A DNA stretch of 41,176 nt. Source: an uncultured Alloprevotella sp. Lineage in GTDB: Bacteria; Bacteroidota; Bacteroidia; Bacteroidales; Bacteroidaceae. Position numbers and translations under genes: made by a program. Where the stretch lies: assembly GCA_944322325.1 (NCBI GenBank), contig CALUOQ010000018.1, positions 1 to 41,176 of the forward strand, read 5' to 3'. The notes beneath the pieces are model-generated. The model was not told where the DNA came from. It saw only the letters and a list, made by a program, of their open reading frames with translations, and searched no databases. Shown in pieces: positions 24,108 to 31,553 of the stretch. Within the stretch, counting starts at the first letter, position 1; every line of letters starts with the position of its first letter.

Positions 24108-24141
24108 GAGGAGGCCGCTCCGACAGACGGACGGCTTCCTC
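24108..24141. terminator. Candidate terminator after the sigma operon
   Basis: A 10-bp stem with one G-U pair (GAGGAGGCCG with CGGCTTCCTC), 14-nt loop. It lies about 130 bp after the DUF4252 stop. The rest of 23980-24272 shows nothing recognisable apart from a TACATTTA box near 24231-24238. Confidence 0.45.
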
Positions 24142-24272
24142 TTATCGTATCCGGCCGCGGAGCACTGCGGCATACGGCGGTAAAGAACGTTAAACCCACT
24201 ATAGCGCTTGGCCACGTTTCCGGTTATGCCTACATTTACGGCAGTTATTCACCTTACAACAACTGTAGCATC

Positions 24273-24974
24273 ATGAAAAATCATTATTGGGAAACGGCCA
24301 TCGTGGCCGCCGGACTGGCGGTCCTGGGCTTCTTCGTGTATTTAGGACTGGGGTCGCTGGCCGAACGTGACCGGGTGGTATCCGTCCGCGGACTGGCCGA
24401 ACGCGAGGTAAAGGCCGACCGCGTCATCTGGCCCATCGTGTACAAAACCACGGGCAACGACCTGCAAGCCCTCTACGCCCGGCTGAACGACGTCGGCGAA
24501 ACGATTACGCAGTTTCTCGTCGCGAACCAGGTGCCCGACACAGCCATTTCGCTTTCGGCCCCGCAGATAGTCGACCTGCGCGCCGACCGATACAACCCCA
24601 ACCGCACCGCCGACCGATACAACGTGACACTCGTCACGACCGTGACCACCGACAAGGTGGACCTGGTGCGCAGCCTGATGCCCCGCATGGGTGAGCTGCT
24701 GAAATCGGGCATAGCCATCAGCGTGGGCGACTACGACAGTCAGGTGCGCTACGAGTTCAACGGGCTCAACCGCATCAAGCCCGAAATGATCGAGCAGGCC
24801 ACACGCAACGCCCGCGAGGCTGCCCAGCAGTTCGCCAAGGACTCCGAGAGCAAGCTGGGCAAGATCAAGTCGGCCTCGCAGGGACTCTTCACCGTCGACT
24901 CGCGCGACCAGTACACGCCCCATATCAAGCGGGTGCGCGTCGTCACCTCGGTAAACTTCTACCTGGACAATTGA
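24273..24974 (+). CDS. SIMPL-domain (DUF541) protein
   Basis: The 233-residue protein has an N-terminal membrane anchor (about 8-31: [22 protein letters not shown]), then [23 protein letters not shown], the start of a SIMPL/DUF541 domain. This continues through [16 protein letters not shown] to the end, [13 protein letters not shown]. Family members are periplasmic or outer-surface proteins of poorly known function. A compact terminator follows directly. Confidence 0.8.
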   Translation: MKNHYWETAIVAAGLAVLGFFVYLGLGSLAERDRVVSVRGLAEREVKADRVIWPIVYKTTGNDLQALYARLNDVGETITQFLVANQVPDTAISLSAPQIVDLRADRYNPNRTADRYNVTLVTTVTTDKVDLVRSLMPRMGELLKSGIAISVGDYDSQVRYEFNGLNRIKPEMIEQATRNAREAAQQFAKDSESKLGKIKSASQGLFTVDSRDQYTPHIKRVRVVTSVNFYLDN

Positions 24975-24978
24975 AAAG

Positions 24979-25000
24979 CGGGGGAAACCCCGTTTTTTTT
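24979..25000 (+). terminator. Intrinsic terminator of the SIMPL gene
   Basis: CGGGG-GAAA-CCCCG followed by eight T: a GNRA-type tetraloop hairpin with a T-run, 4 bp after the stop codon and 1 bp before the ruvB promoter element. Confidence 0.85.
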
Positions 25001-25001
25001 G

Positions 25002-25009
25002 TACCTTTG
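25002..25009 (+). promoter_or_regulatory. -7 promoter element of ruvB (leaderless candidate)
   Basis: TACCTTTG ends 5 bp before the ruvB ATG, the same spacing as at the U32 gene. No TTTG is seen at the expected -33 distance because the preceding terminator occupies it. Confidence 0.5.
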
Positions 25010-25014
25010 CCCCA

Positions 25015-26052
25015 ATGGAAGATACATTCGACATCCGGGCGCAGCAGGCAGCGCCGCCCTCCTCCGAGCGCGACTACGAGAACGCCCTGCGCCCCCTCCG
25101 GTTCGACGACTTCAGCGGTCAGCAACAAGTGGTCGACAACTTGCGCGTCTTTGTGGAGGCCGCGAAGTTCCGCGGGGAACCCCTCGACCACACTCTGCTG
25201 CACGGGCCGCCCGGACTGGGCAAGACGACCCTTTCGAACATTATCGCCAACGAACTGGGCGTAGGCTTCAAGACGACCTCCGGCCCCGTGCTCGACAAGC
25301 CCGGCGACTTGGCCGGACTGCTTACGTCGCTCGAGCCCAACGACGTGCTGTTCATCGACGAAATCCACCGGCTGGCACCTGTCGTCGAGGAGTATCTTTA
25401 CTCGGCCATGGAGGATTATCGCATCGACATTATGATAGACCGCGGCCCGGCTGCCCGCAGCATACAAATCGACCTCAACCCCTTCACGCTCGTAGGTGCC
25501 ACCACGCGCAGCGGCCTGCTGACGGCTCCGCTCCGTGCCCGCTTCGGCATTAACCTCCACCTGGAATACTACGACACACCGACGCTCCAACGCATCCTTA
25601 TGCGCTCGGCCGGCCTGCTCGGCGTCACCATCGACACCGACGCCGCCCGCGAAATCGCCGGCCGCAGCCGGGGCACGCCGCGCATCGCCAACGCCCTGCT
25701 GCGCCGCGTACGCGACTTCGCGCAGGTCAAGGGCAACGGCCATGTGCAGATAGACATCGCACGCTATGCCCTCGAGGCGCTCCACATAGACCGGTACGGA
25801 CTCGACCAGATAGACAACAAAATCCTCACGACCATCATCGACAAGTTCAAGGGCGGCCCCGTGGGTGTCGGCACTATCGCCACAGCCATCGGCGAAGACC
25901 CCGGCACGCTCGAGGAAGTCTACGAACCGTTCCTCATTAAGGAAGGCTTCATCAAGCGCACCCCCCGCGGCCGCGAAGTCACCGAGCTGGCCTACCACCA
26001 CCTGGGACGCAGCCTCTACTCGCGCGACGCTTCGCAACCCACCCTGTTTTAG
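25015..26052 (+). CDS. ruvB: Holliday junction branch migration ATPase RuvB
   Basis: The 345-residue protein is full length. Walker A GPPGLGKT is at 64-71 and Walker B FIDEIH around 113-118. Sensor 1 lies in [18 protein letters not shown], the arginine-finger region follows, sensor 2 is [17 protein letters not shown], and the winged helix carries the usual [21 protein letters not shown]. RuvB forms hexamers that drive branch migration with RuvA. The gene is followed 14 bp later by ybeY. Confidence 0.96.
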   Translation: MEDTFDIRAQQAAPPSSERDYENALRPLRFDDFSGQQQVVDNLRVFVEAAKFRGEPLDHTLLHGPPGLGKTTLSNIIANELGVGFKTTSGPVLDKPGDLAGLLTSLEPNDVLFIDEIHRLAPVVEEYLYSAMEDYRIDIMIDRGPAARSIQIDLNPFTLVGATTRSGLLTAPLRARFGINLHLEYYDTPTLQRILMRSAGLLGVTIDTDAAREIAGRSRGTPRIANALLRRVRDFAQVKGNGHVQIDIARYALEALHIDRYGLDQIDNKILTTIIDKFKGGPVGVGTIATAIGEDPGTLEEVYEPFLIKEGFIKRTPRGREVTELAYHHLGRSLYSRDASQPTLF

Positions 26053-26066
26053 CAAAAACGAACGCC

Positions 26067-26501
26067 ATGATCACGTACAACACCATCGACGTACCGATGC
26101 CCGACTTCAGCCACCGTAAAATCTCCGCCTGGGTCAAGGCCGTCGCCGCCGCCCACGGGCGACGCGTAGGGGAGGTGGCCTACGTTTTTTGTAACGACGA
26201 GAAGATTCTCGAAGTGAACCGCCAGTACCTGCAGCACGACTATTACACCGACATCATTACGTTCGACTACTCCGTCGGCGAGGTCATCAGCGGAGACCTT
26301 TTCATCAGTCTCGACACCGTACGGTCGAACGCCGCCGGCTTAGGCGCAGACTATACGGACGAGCTGCACCGCGTCGTCATCCACGGCATCCTGCACCTTT
26401 GCGGTATCAACGACAAGGGGCCCGGCGAGCGCGAAATCATGGAAGCCGAGGAGGACAGGGCGCTCGCCCTGCTCGAACAACAGGACACCGCGACGGCCTG
26501 A
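26067..26501 (+). CDS. ybeY: YbeY endoribonuclease
   Basis: The 144-residue protein has the YbeY zinc site HGILHLCGINDKGPGE (H106 and H110; the third ligand of the usual HGxLHLxGxDH is shifted or replaced, with D116 and K117 at that point). DIITFDY lies upstream. YbeY acts in 16S rRNA maturation and ribosome quality control. It probably shares a transcript with ruvB. The 21-bp array E begins 8 bp after its stop codon. Confidence 0.92.
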   Translation: MITYNTIDVPMPDFSHRKISAWVKAVAAAHGRRVGEVAYVFCNDEKILEVNRQYLQHDYYTDIITFDYSVGEVISGDLFISLDTVRSNAAGLGADYTDELHRVVIHGILHLCGINDKGPGEREIMEAEEDRALALLEQQDTATA

Positions 26502-26508
26502 TACGAGT

Positions 26509-26571
26509 ACTACAACAGAAACTCCTGTCGTAGTACCAGGATTTTTCAGGACTACGACAGGAGTTTCCGGG
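26509..26571. repeat. 21-bp tandem repeat array E (intergenic)
   Basis: Three 21-bp units start at 26509, 26530 and 26551 in the gap between convergent ybeY and tyrA; a fourth partial unit begins at 26572 (ACTACACCCCTACTTG). Confidence 0.88.
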
Positions 26572-26586
26572 ACTACACCCCTACTT

Positions 26587-26624
26587 GCGCGAAGCGCGGC
26601 GGAACGTTCCGCCGCGCTTCGCGC
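26587..26624. terminator. Perfect 38-bp palindrome between convergent ybeY and tyrA
   Basis: The two 19-nt arms (left one GCGCGAAGCGCGGCGGAAC) are exact reverse complements with no spacer. It lies where both transcripts end, so a bidirectional terminator role is likely, but there is no T-run on either side. Confidence 0.6.
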
Positions 26625-26657
26625 ATAAAATACATTCGGCCTCTGCGCGGCCGGACG

Positions 26658-27431
26658 TTACTTGATGTTCTCGCGAATCTTCGTCAGATAAGCGTTGAGG
26701 GCATCTTCGTCCTTGCGGTCGATGATGTCGATCAGGTTCTTCAGCTCACTGCGAATACGCCCTACCTGTTTGCCCGTACGCGGGTTGAAGAGGATTTCGC
26801 GCAGCAGGCAGTCGTCCTCGCCCAGCACGCCGCGCGCGATGTTCAGGTGGCGCTTGAAGGTAGTGCCCGGCGCGTCCTGATGCTTCATGATAGCGGCAAA
26901 AACGAAGGTCGACACGAACGGGATACTCAGCGAGTAGGCCATCGTCTCGTCGTGCTCGTCGAACGTGTACTCGTGTACATGCAGGCCCAGCTTGCCGTAG
27001 AGGTCGCGGAAAAAGATACGGCCCATGTAGTCGCCCTCGGTGATGACGATGGCATTCTCGTTGCTCAGCGCGCCCAGATTGGCGAAGGTGGGGCCAAACA
27101 TGGGGTGCGTCGAAACGTAGCGGCGGCCGCACGTGGCATAGAAGTCCTGCAAACCCGTCTTGACGGAGGCGATGTCGCTGATGATGCAGTCCTGAGGCAG
27201 GTGGGGGATAACCTCGCGAAACGTGTCGAGCGTGTATTTCAGCGTAACGGCGTTGATGACCAGTTCGGGGGCGAATCCGTCGATTTCGTCAAGCGACGTG
27301 AAGCGCTGGGTGTTGTACATGAAGCGCAGGCGGCGCAGGTCGATGTCGTAGACGGCCGTCTCGTGCTCGAAACTAAAGAGGTCGACAAAAAAAGACCCCA
27401 TCTTGCCGGCGCCGAGGATAAGGATTTTCAT
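26658..27431 (-). CDS. tyrA: Prephenate dehydrogenase
   Basis: The 257-residue protein begins MKILILGAGKMGSFFVDLFS, a dinucleotide-binding motif. SDIASVKTG and STHPMFGPTFANLGAL, the substrate-binding H of TyrA enzymes, are next, then DEHDETMAYSLSIPFVSTF. It oxidatively decarboxylates prephenate to 4-hydroxyphenylpyruvate for tyrosine. It has no fused chorismate mutase; that domain is on the DAHP synthase encoded upstream. It is the last gene of the aromatic operon, 68 bp after the fusion gene, with a 10-bp stem hairpin in the gap. Confidence 0.9.
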   Translation of the reverse strand: MKILILGAGKMGSFFVDLFSFEHETAVYDIDLRRLRFMYNTQRFTSLDEIDGFAPELVINAVTLKYTLDTFREVIPHLPQDCIISDIASVKTGLQDFYATCGRRYVSTHPMFGPTFANLGALSNENAIVITEGDYMGRIFFRDLYGKLGLHVHEYTFDEHDETMAYSLSIPFVSTFVFAAIMKHQDAPGTTFKRHLNIARGVLGEDDCLLREILFNPRTGKQVGRIRSELKNLIDIIDRKDEDALNAYLTKIRENIK

Positions 27432-27455
27432 TTCGTATGCTCCGATTGCTCAAAC

Positions 27456-27490
27456 GTGCGGCCGGACAGGGATGCCCCGACCGGCCGCAC
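27456..27490. other. Intercistronic hairpin between the DAHP synthase fusion gene and tyrA
   Basis: GTGCGGCCGG (27456-27465) pairs perfectly with CCGGCCGCAC (27481-27490) across 15 nt. No T-run follows on the minus strand, so it may stabilise or process the mRNA or cause partial termination before tyrA. Confidence 0.55.
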
Positions 27491-27499
27491 TGACTATTC

Positions 27500-28567
27500 T
27501 CACTTGTTCATCACGTCGATTTGCTGCCTTACGCTTTCCTCATGGATGGCCTCGAAAATCGTCTTGACGAAGTCGCCGTCCATACCGCAGAGCACGCCTT
27601 GCGCACCGCGTTTATCGAGGATTTCGTTGTAGCGGTCCGTCTGCACGACGGTCATGTTGTGCTCACGCTTATACTGTCCGATTTCGCGACTGACGCGCAT
27701 ACGCTTGGCCAGCAGCTCGAGCAACGAATTGTCGCACTCGTCGATTTGACGGCGCAGGGCTTCGAGGCTCTCTGTCGACTGGGTGATGTTGCGGATGACC
27801 AGCTTGTCGAGGATGAAGTCCAGCACTTCGGGCGTCACCTGCTGCGAGGCGTCGCTCCAGGCGCTGTCCGGGTTGCAATGACTCTCTACGACAAGACCTT
27901 CGAAACCTAAGTCCATCGCCTGCTGGCACAGCGGTGCGATAAGCTCGCGCTTGCCTCCGATGTGGCTGGGGTCGCCAAAGATAGGCAGGGCAGGGATGCG
28001 GCGACGCAACTCGATGGGGATGTGCCACATGGGCAGGTTGCGGTAAATCTTCTTGTCGTACGAAGAGAATCCGCGGTGTATCACGCCGAGGCGCTTGACG
28101 CCCGCTCCATTGATACGCTCCAGCGCACCGATCCACAACTCCAGGTCGGGGTTCACGGGGTTCTTCACCAGCACGGGCACGTCCGTTCCGCGCAACGAGT
28201 CGGCCAGTTCCTGCATGGCGAAGGGGTTAGCCACGGTGCGCGCACCTACCCACAGGATGTCGATGCCGGCTTCGAGGGCGGCCTCGACGTGCTTCGGTGT
28301 GGCCACCTCGGTCGCTACGAGCATACCGAGCTCCTGCTGTACGCGGTTCATCCACGGCAGGCCGACGGTGCCGACACCTTCAAAACCGCCGGGCTTCGTG
28401 CGGGGTTTCCAGATGCCCGCACGGAAAATCTTGATGCCTTTCTTGCAGAGTTGGGTGGCGGTGGTCATCACCTGCTCTTCCGTCTCGGCCGAACATGGGC
28501 CGGCTATGACGATGGGGCGCTTCGGGTCGATACCCGGGAGCTTCAGGGGGGATAATTCGAGTTCCAT
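27500..28567 (-). CDS. DAHP synthase / chorismate mutase fusion
   Basis: The 355-residue protein has an N-terminal type I-beta DAHP synthase domain (about 1-260) with PIVIAGPCSAETEEQV, KPRTKPGGFEGVG, WVGARTVANP, DVPVLVKNPVNPD, and HRGFSSYDK. A C-terminal AroQ chorismate mutase domain (about 265-355) has LRRQIDECDNSLLELLAKRMRVSREIGQYK. One protein thus starts the shikimate pathway and converts chorismate to prephenate, which the flanking pheA and tyrA products use. Such fusions are usual in Bacteroidales and allow prephenate feedback on the synthase. It is the third gene of the operon controlled by the Phe/Tyr leader. Confidence 0.93.
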   Translation of the reverse strand: MELELSPLKLPGIDPKRPIVIAGPCSAETEEQVMTTATQLCKKGIKIFRAGIWKPRTKPGGFEGVGTVGLPWMNRVQQELGMLVATEVATPKHVEAALEAGIDILWVGARTVANPFAMQELADSLRGTDVPVLVKNPVNPDLELWIGALERINGAGVKRLGVIHRGFSSYDKKIYRNLPMWHIPIELRRRIPALPIFGDPSHIGGKRELIAPLCQQAMDLGFEGLVVESHCNPDSAWSDASQQVTPEVLDFILDKLVIRNITQSTESLEALRRQIDECDNSLLELLAKRMRVSREIGQYKREHNMTVVQTDRYNEILDKRGAQGVLCGMDGDFVKTIFEAIHEESVRQQIDVMNK

Positions 28568-28602
28568 TTCTTATGTGTTTATGCGTTAAAAATATCAGGG
28601 TA

Positions 28603-29796
28603 TCACTTGTGGCCGAAAACCTCGCGGATGCGGCGAAGCGCTTCGGCTATTTTCTCTTCCTTGGCGCAGAGCGACAGCCGCACGTAACGGCGCCCGTTCT
28701 CGCCGAAAATAAAGCCTGGCGTAATGAACACACGGGCCTCGTGGAGCACGCGCTCCGTCAGTTGCTCGACGTCGGCATACGTGTCGGGAATGCGCCCCCA
28801 CAGGAACATGCCGACCTGGTCGGGGTCGTACGCACAGCCCAATGCGTCCATCACCTGGCCGGCCAGCTCGCGGCGGCGGGCGTAAACGTTAATGTTGGCC
28901 TCCTCGTGCCAAGCGTCGTCGTTGCGGTATGCCTCGACAGCCGCCAGCTGCATCGGTCGGAAGGTACCCGAGTCAATGTTACTCTTGACCTTGAGAATCC
29001 AACTGATGAACTCGGCGTTCGTGGCAATCATGCCGATGCGCCAACCGGGCATGTTGTGGCTCTTACTCATGGAGTTGAACTCTATGCAGCAGTCCTTGGC
29101 GCCCGGGACTTGGAGCAAACTCATCGGCTCGCGGTTCAGGATGAGACTGTAAGGGTTGTCGTTGACCACGACGATACCATGGCGACGGGCAAAAGCGACC
29201 AGCTTTTCGTAAGTGTCGCGCCGGGCACGGGCGCCGGTGGGCATGTTCGGATAGTTGGTCCACATGAGCTTCACACGGCTGAGATCCATCCGCTCGAGGG
29301 CGTCGAAGTCGGGCTGCCAGCCGCTCTCGGGACGCAGGTCGTAGTGGACCACGTCGGCACCGAGCAGGCGCGACAGCGAAGTGTAGGTCGGATAGCCCGG
29401 ATCGGGCACGAGCACTTGGTCACCGGGGTTGACGAAAGCCAACGTCACGTGCAGGATGCCTTCCTTCGACCCGATAAGCGGCTGTATCTCGGTCTTCGGG
29501 TCGAGCGTCACGCCGTAGCGCCGGAGATAAAAGCCGGCCATGGCTTCGCGCAGCTGCGGAATGCCCGTCGTGGGCTGGTAGCCGTGAGCGTCCGGACGGC
29601 GTGCCTCGCGACAGAGGGTGTCGACCGTGGCCTCGGAGGGCGGCATGTCCGGACTACCGATGGCCAGGCTGATGATGTCCTTGCCTTCGGCGTTCAGCCG
29701 GGCCACCTCCTTGCCCTTGCGGCTGAAGTAGTATTCGTTGACCAGCGCGAGACGGTCGGCCGGCCTTACGGGCTTAGTTTCTTGCGACATATTCAC
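28603..29796 (-). CDS. Class I/II PLP-dependent aminotransferase (aromatic operon)
   Basis: The 397-residue protein is a fold-type I aminotransferase: IISLAIGSPDMPPSE, YQPTTGIPQLREAM, TNYPNMPTGARA, VVNDNPYSLI, the PLP lysine in FNSMSKSHNMPGWRIGM, and the C-terminal ARVFITPGFIFGENGRRYVRLSL. Placed between pheA and the DAHP synthase-chorismate mutase gene, it probably transaminates phenylpyruvate and hydroxyphenylpyruvate or prephenate. An LL-diaminopimelate aminotransferase-like activity cannot be excluded. Its start overlaps the pheA stop by 23 bp (or 17 bp from the Met at 29790). Confidence 0.85.
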   Translation of the reverse strand: MNMSQETKPVRPADRLALVNEYYFSRKGKEVARLNAEGKDIISLAIGSPDMPPSEATVDTLCREARRPDAHGYQPTTGIPQLREAMAGFYLRRYGVTLDPKTEIQPLIGSKEGILHVTLAFVNPGDQVLVPDPGYPTYTSLSRLLGADVVHYDLRPESGWQPDFDALERMDLSRVKLMWTNYPNMPTGARARRDTYEKLVAFARRHGIVVVNDNPYSLILNREPMSLLQVPGAKDCCIEFNSMSKSHNMPGWRIGMIATNAEFISWILKVKSNIDSGTFRPMQLAAVEAYRNDDAWHEEANINVYARRRELAGQVMDALGCAYDPDQVGMFLWGRIPDTYADVEQLTERVLHEARVFITPGFIFGENGRRYVRLSLCAKEEKIAEALRRIREVFGHK

Positions 29797-30607
29797 CTAA
29801 AATTTGCAGTTGCCGCGTCAGCGGGCGCACGGCGTCGATGCTGAGCCGGTAACGGGTGTAATCGTTGTACGTCACGTCGACGTAGAACAAGTACTCCCAT
29901 TCGCGTCCGATGATGGGCAGTGATTGTATCTTGGTCAGATTGATTTTGTAGAAAGAGAAGATGGAGAGCACCTGCGACAGATGGCCCTCTTCGTGAGGCA
30001 GGGCAAAGACGAGCGAAGCCTTGTTCGTCAGATGCGTATCGCGCAGGTGGTCGGCCGCCCAAGGGTCGCTGAGTACGAGAAAGCGGGTGAAGTTGTGCTT
30101 GTTGTCCTCGATGGCTTCCTCGAGCACTTTCATGCCATAAAGCGGAGCGGCGTCCTTCGAGCAGATGGCGGCATGGCCGCGGAGTCCGAGGCGGCTGATC
30201 CTCTCGGCGGCACCGGCCGTATCTTCGGCCTCGACGACGCGCAACTCCGGGTGCACCGACAGGAAGTGGCGGCACTGCGCCAGAGCCACGGGATGGGAGT
30301 TCACCTCGCTGAGGGTACTCCAGTCGTCCTCCGGGAGGCACATGACGCTGTGCTCAATGTGCAATTTGTGTTCACCGACGATGGTCGTGCCGCTGTCGCG
30401 CAGCAGTTCATAATTATGGAGCAGGCTGCCGGCAATGGTATTCTCTATGGCCACGACGCCGAGCACGGCGCTGTCGCGGCGCATGGCGCCGAAAAGTTCC
30501 TCGAACGTCGCACAGCAAATCAGCTCGACTTCTTCGCCGGCGAAGTACTGGTGCGCCGCCATGTCGTGGAACGACCCCTTGATGCCTTGTATCGCTACTT
30601 GTTTCAT
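29774..30607 (-). CDS. pheA: Prephenate dehydratase with ACT domain
   Basis: The 277-residue protein has a dehydratase domain (about 1-180) beginning MKQVAIQGIKGSFHDMAAHQYF and including GVVAIENTIAGSLLHNYELL. A C-terminal ACT domain has KASLVFALPHEEGHLSQVLSIFSFYKINLTKIQSLPI, the site of phenylalanine feedback. It converts prephenate to phenylpyruvate. It is the first structural gene of the operon, directly behind the attenuator whose leader peptide is rich in Phe and Tyr. Confidence 0.93.
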   Translation of the reverse strand: MKQVAIQGIKGSFHDMAAHQYFAGEEVELICCATFEELFGAMRRDSAVLGVVAIENTIAGSLLHNYELLRDSGTTIVGEHKLHIEHSVMCLPEDDWSTLSEVNSHPVALAQCRHFLSVHPELRVVEAEDTAGAAERISRLGLRGHAAICSKDAAPLYGMKVLEEAIEDNKHNFTRFLVLSDPWAADHLRDTHLTNKASLVFALPHEEGHLSQVLSIFSFYKINLTKIQSLPIIGREWEYLFYVDVTYNDYTRYRLSIDAVRPLTRQLQILGEYVARN

Positions 30608-30624
30608 ATGTGGTTATATTCAAC

Positions 30625-30654
30625 AAAAAATCCCGCTTCGTCGGGAAGCGGGAT
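30625..30654 (-). terminator. Attenuator terminator of the aromatic operon
   Basis: On the minus strand ATCCCGCTTC (30654-30645) pairs perfectly with GAAGCGGGAT (30639-30630), followed by a T6 run. Its first arm can instead pair with the identical upstream element GAAGCGGGA at 30711-30703, which would prevent the terminator. Confidence 0.9.
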
Positions 30655-30702
30655 GATTGCTATCTTTTTTCTGGTTTCTTCGTTTGATGTTTGCACGCAA
30701 CG

Positions 30703-30711
30703 TCCCGCTTC
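30703..30711 (-). promoter_or_regulatory. Antiterminator arm of the pheA attenuator
   Basis: mRNA element GAAGCGGGA overlaps the stop codon of the leader peptide and is complementary to the first arm of the terminator (30653-30645) over 9 bp. A ribosome at the leader stop codon would cover it. Confidence 0.8.
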
Positions 30712-30784
30712 ACCTTTCAGTAAAGTAGTAAAAGTAAAAGCTAAACGCTGCAAAGTGGTTCATAACGCGAGTTTTCTTGGTCAT
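30710..30784 (-). CDS. Phe/Tyr-rich leader peptide of the aromatic operon
   Basis: A 24-codon frame starts with ATG at 30784 and ends with TGA at 30712-30710. Its core is FAAFSFYFYYF: five Phe and three Tyr codons in eleven, just before the stop. This is the composition expected for ribosome-mediated attenuation of a Phe/Tyr operon. A second in-frame ATG at 30763 would give 17 residues with the same core. The peptide has no role beyond sensing charged tRNA-Phe and tRNA-Tyr. It follows the promoter closely and precedes the terminator and pheA. Confidence 0.85.
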   Translation of the reverse strand: MTKKTRVMNHFAAFSFYFYYFTER

Positions 30785-30793
30785 TACTTGTGG

Positions 30794-30824
30794 CAAAAGT
30801 ACAACTATATTTCAAGAGAGCAAA
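30794..30824 (-). promoter_or_regulatory. Promoter of the aromatic operon
   Basis: On the minus strand TTTG (30824-30821), 19 bp spacer, TACTTTTG (30801-30794): a full match to the Bacteroidetes -33/-7 consensus. The leader-peptide ATG lies 9 bp beyond the -7 box. Confidence 0.85.
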
Positions 30825-30898
30825 CCTTTCGCCAGATTTTTTTACGTTTCTGCCCGAAAACGCCACTCCGGCACGCATCATGCGGCCCGTCGCGGCGC

Positions 30899-31336
30899 TC
30901 ATTGGCGGCCGCTCGACAGGAGACCGTCGAACGCTTCCCCCAGGTCGGGGCGTAGCGCCAAGGCTTTCTTCAGGTCGTCGAAAGCGCCCAACCGGTCATT
31001 CAGCCGGAACTTCACGGCACCGCGCTGGCGGTAAGCCTCCGCAAAATCGGGCGCGGCGGCTATGGCGCCGTCGTAGAGCTTCAAGGCTTCGGCCAGGCGG
31101 CGCGTCTGTTCATAGAGGGTGCCGAGAGCCAGCAGGGCTTCGCGGCTGTCGGGCCGGCGCTCCAGGCAAGTGCGGCACACCGCCTCGGCGGCAGTCGTGT
31201 CGCCCGCCGCCGCACGCATTCGGGCATAAGCCAACAGCGCGGTCTCGTCAGTGAGCTGGCTGAGCACGGCGGCGGTCTCCGCGTCGGGCATGGGAGCCTG
31301 CGAAACGTTCGGCACAGTATGGTTTTCTTTCGTCAT
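30899..31336 (-). CDS. TPR-repeat protein
   Basis: The 145-residue protein lacks a signal peptide and consists mainly of about three tetratricopeptide repeats (AYARMRAAAGDTTAAEAVCRTCLERRPD, then LGTLYEQTRRLAEALKLYDGAIAAAP, then RGAVKFRLNDRLGAFDDLKKALALRPD). TPR arrays bind other proteins; the partner is unknown. Its promoter box TAATTTTG is at 31388-31395 on the same strand. It lies upstream of the aromatic operon but that operon has its own promoter. Confidence 0.8.
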   Translation of the reverse strand: MTKENHTVPNVSQAPMPDAETAAVLSQLTDETALLAYARMRAAAGDTTAAEAVCRTCLERRPDSREALLALGTLYEQTRRLAEALKLYDGAIAAAPDFAEAYRQRGAVKFRLNDRLGAFDDLKKALALRPDLGEAFDGLLSSGRQ

Positions 31337-31387
31337 GTCTCATAGGGTTAAACGTAGCGGGCGATTCGGGCAGCCGCCATTCGCCGC

Positions 31388-31395
31388 ACAAAATT
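31388..31395 (-). promoter_or_regulatory. -7 promoter element of the TPR gene
   Basis: TAATTTTG on the minus strand, an exact TAnnTTTG match, about 50 bp before the ATG. Confidence 0.5.
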
Positions 31396-31511
31396 ACGGA
31401 GTTTTTTCGAGCGCTGACTCCACAAAGCCGGAAATTCCGCCGTCGGCCGCTTTACGGGCGGAATGCGGGCAATTTCTCCCGGCTACGGCAGCACATTCGG
31501 CGGCGGCTTCG

Positions 31512-31519
31512 TAACTTTG
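31512..31519 (+). promoter_or_regulatory. -7 promoter element of the DUF2027-Smr gene
   Basis: TAACTTTG, an exact TAnnTTTG match, 34 bp before the ATG at 31554. Confidence 0.6.
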
Positions 31520-31553
31520 CCACGTAAACAAAACCAAAATAAACAGGCTAACG

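Noticed and set aside
23980-24272. Possible tRNA or small RNA gene in this gap
   Set aside because: No cloverleaf or known RNA structure can be drawn; only a terminator-like stem and a weak promoter box are visible.
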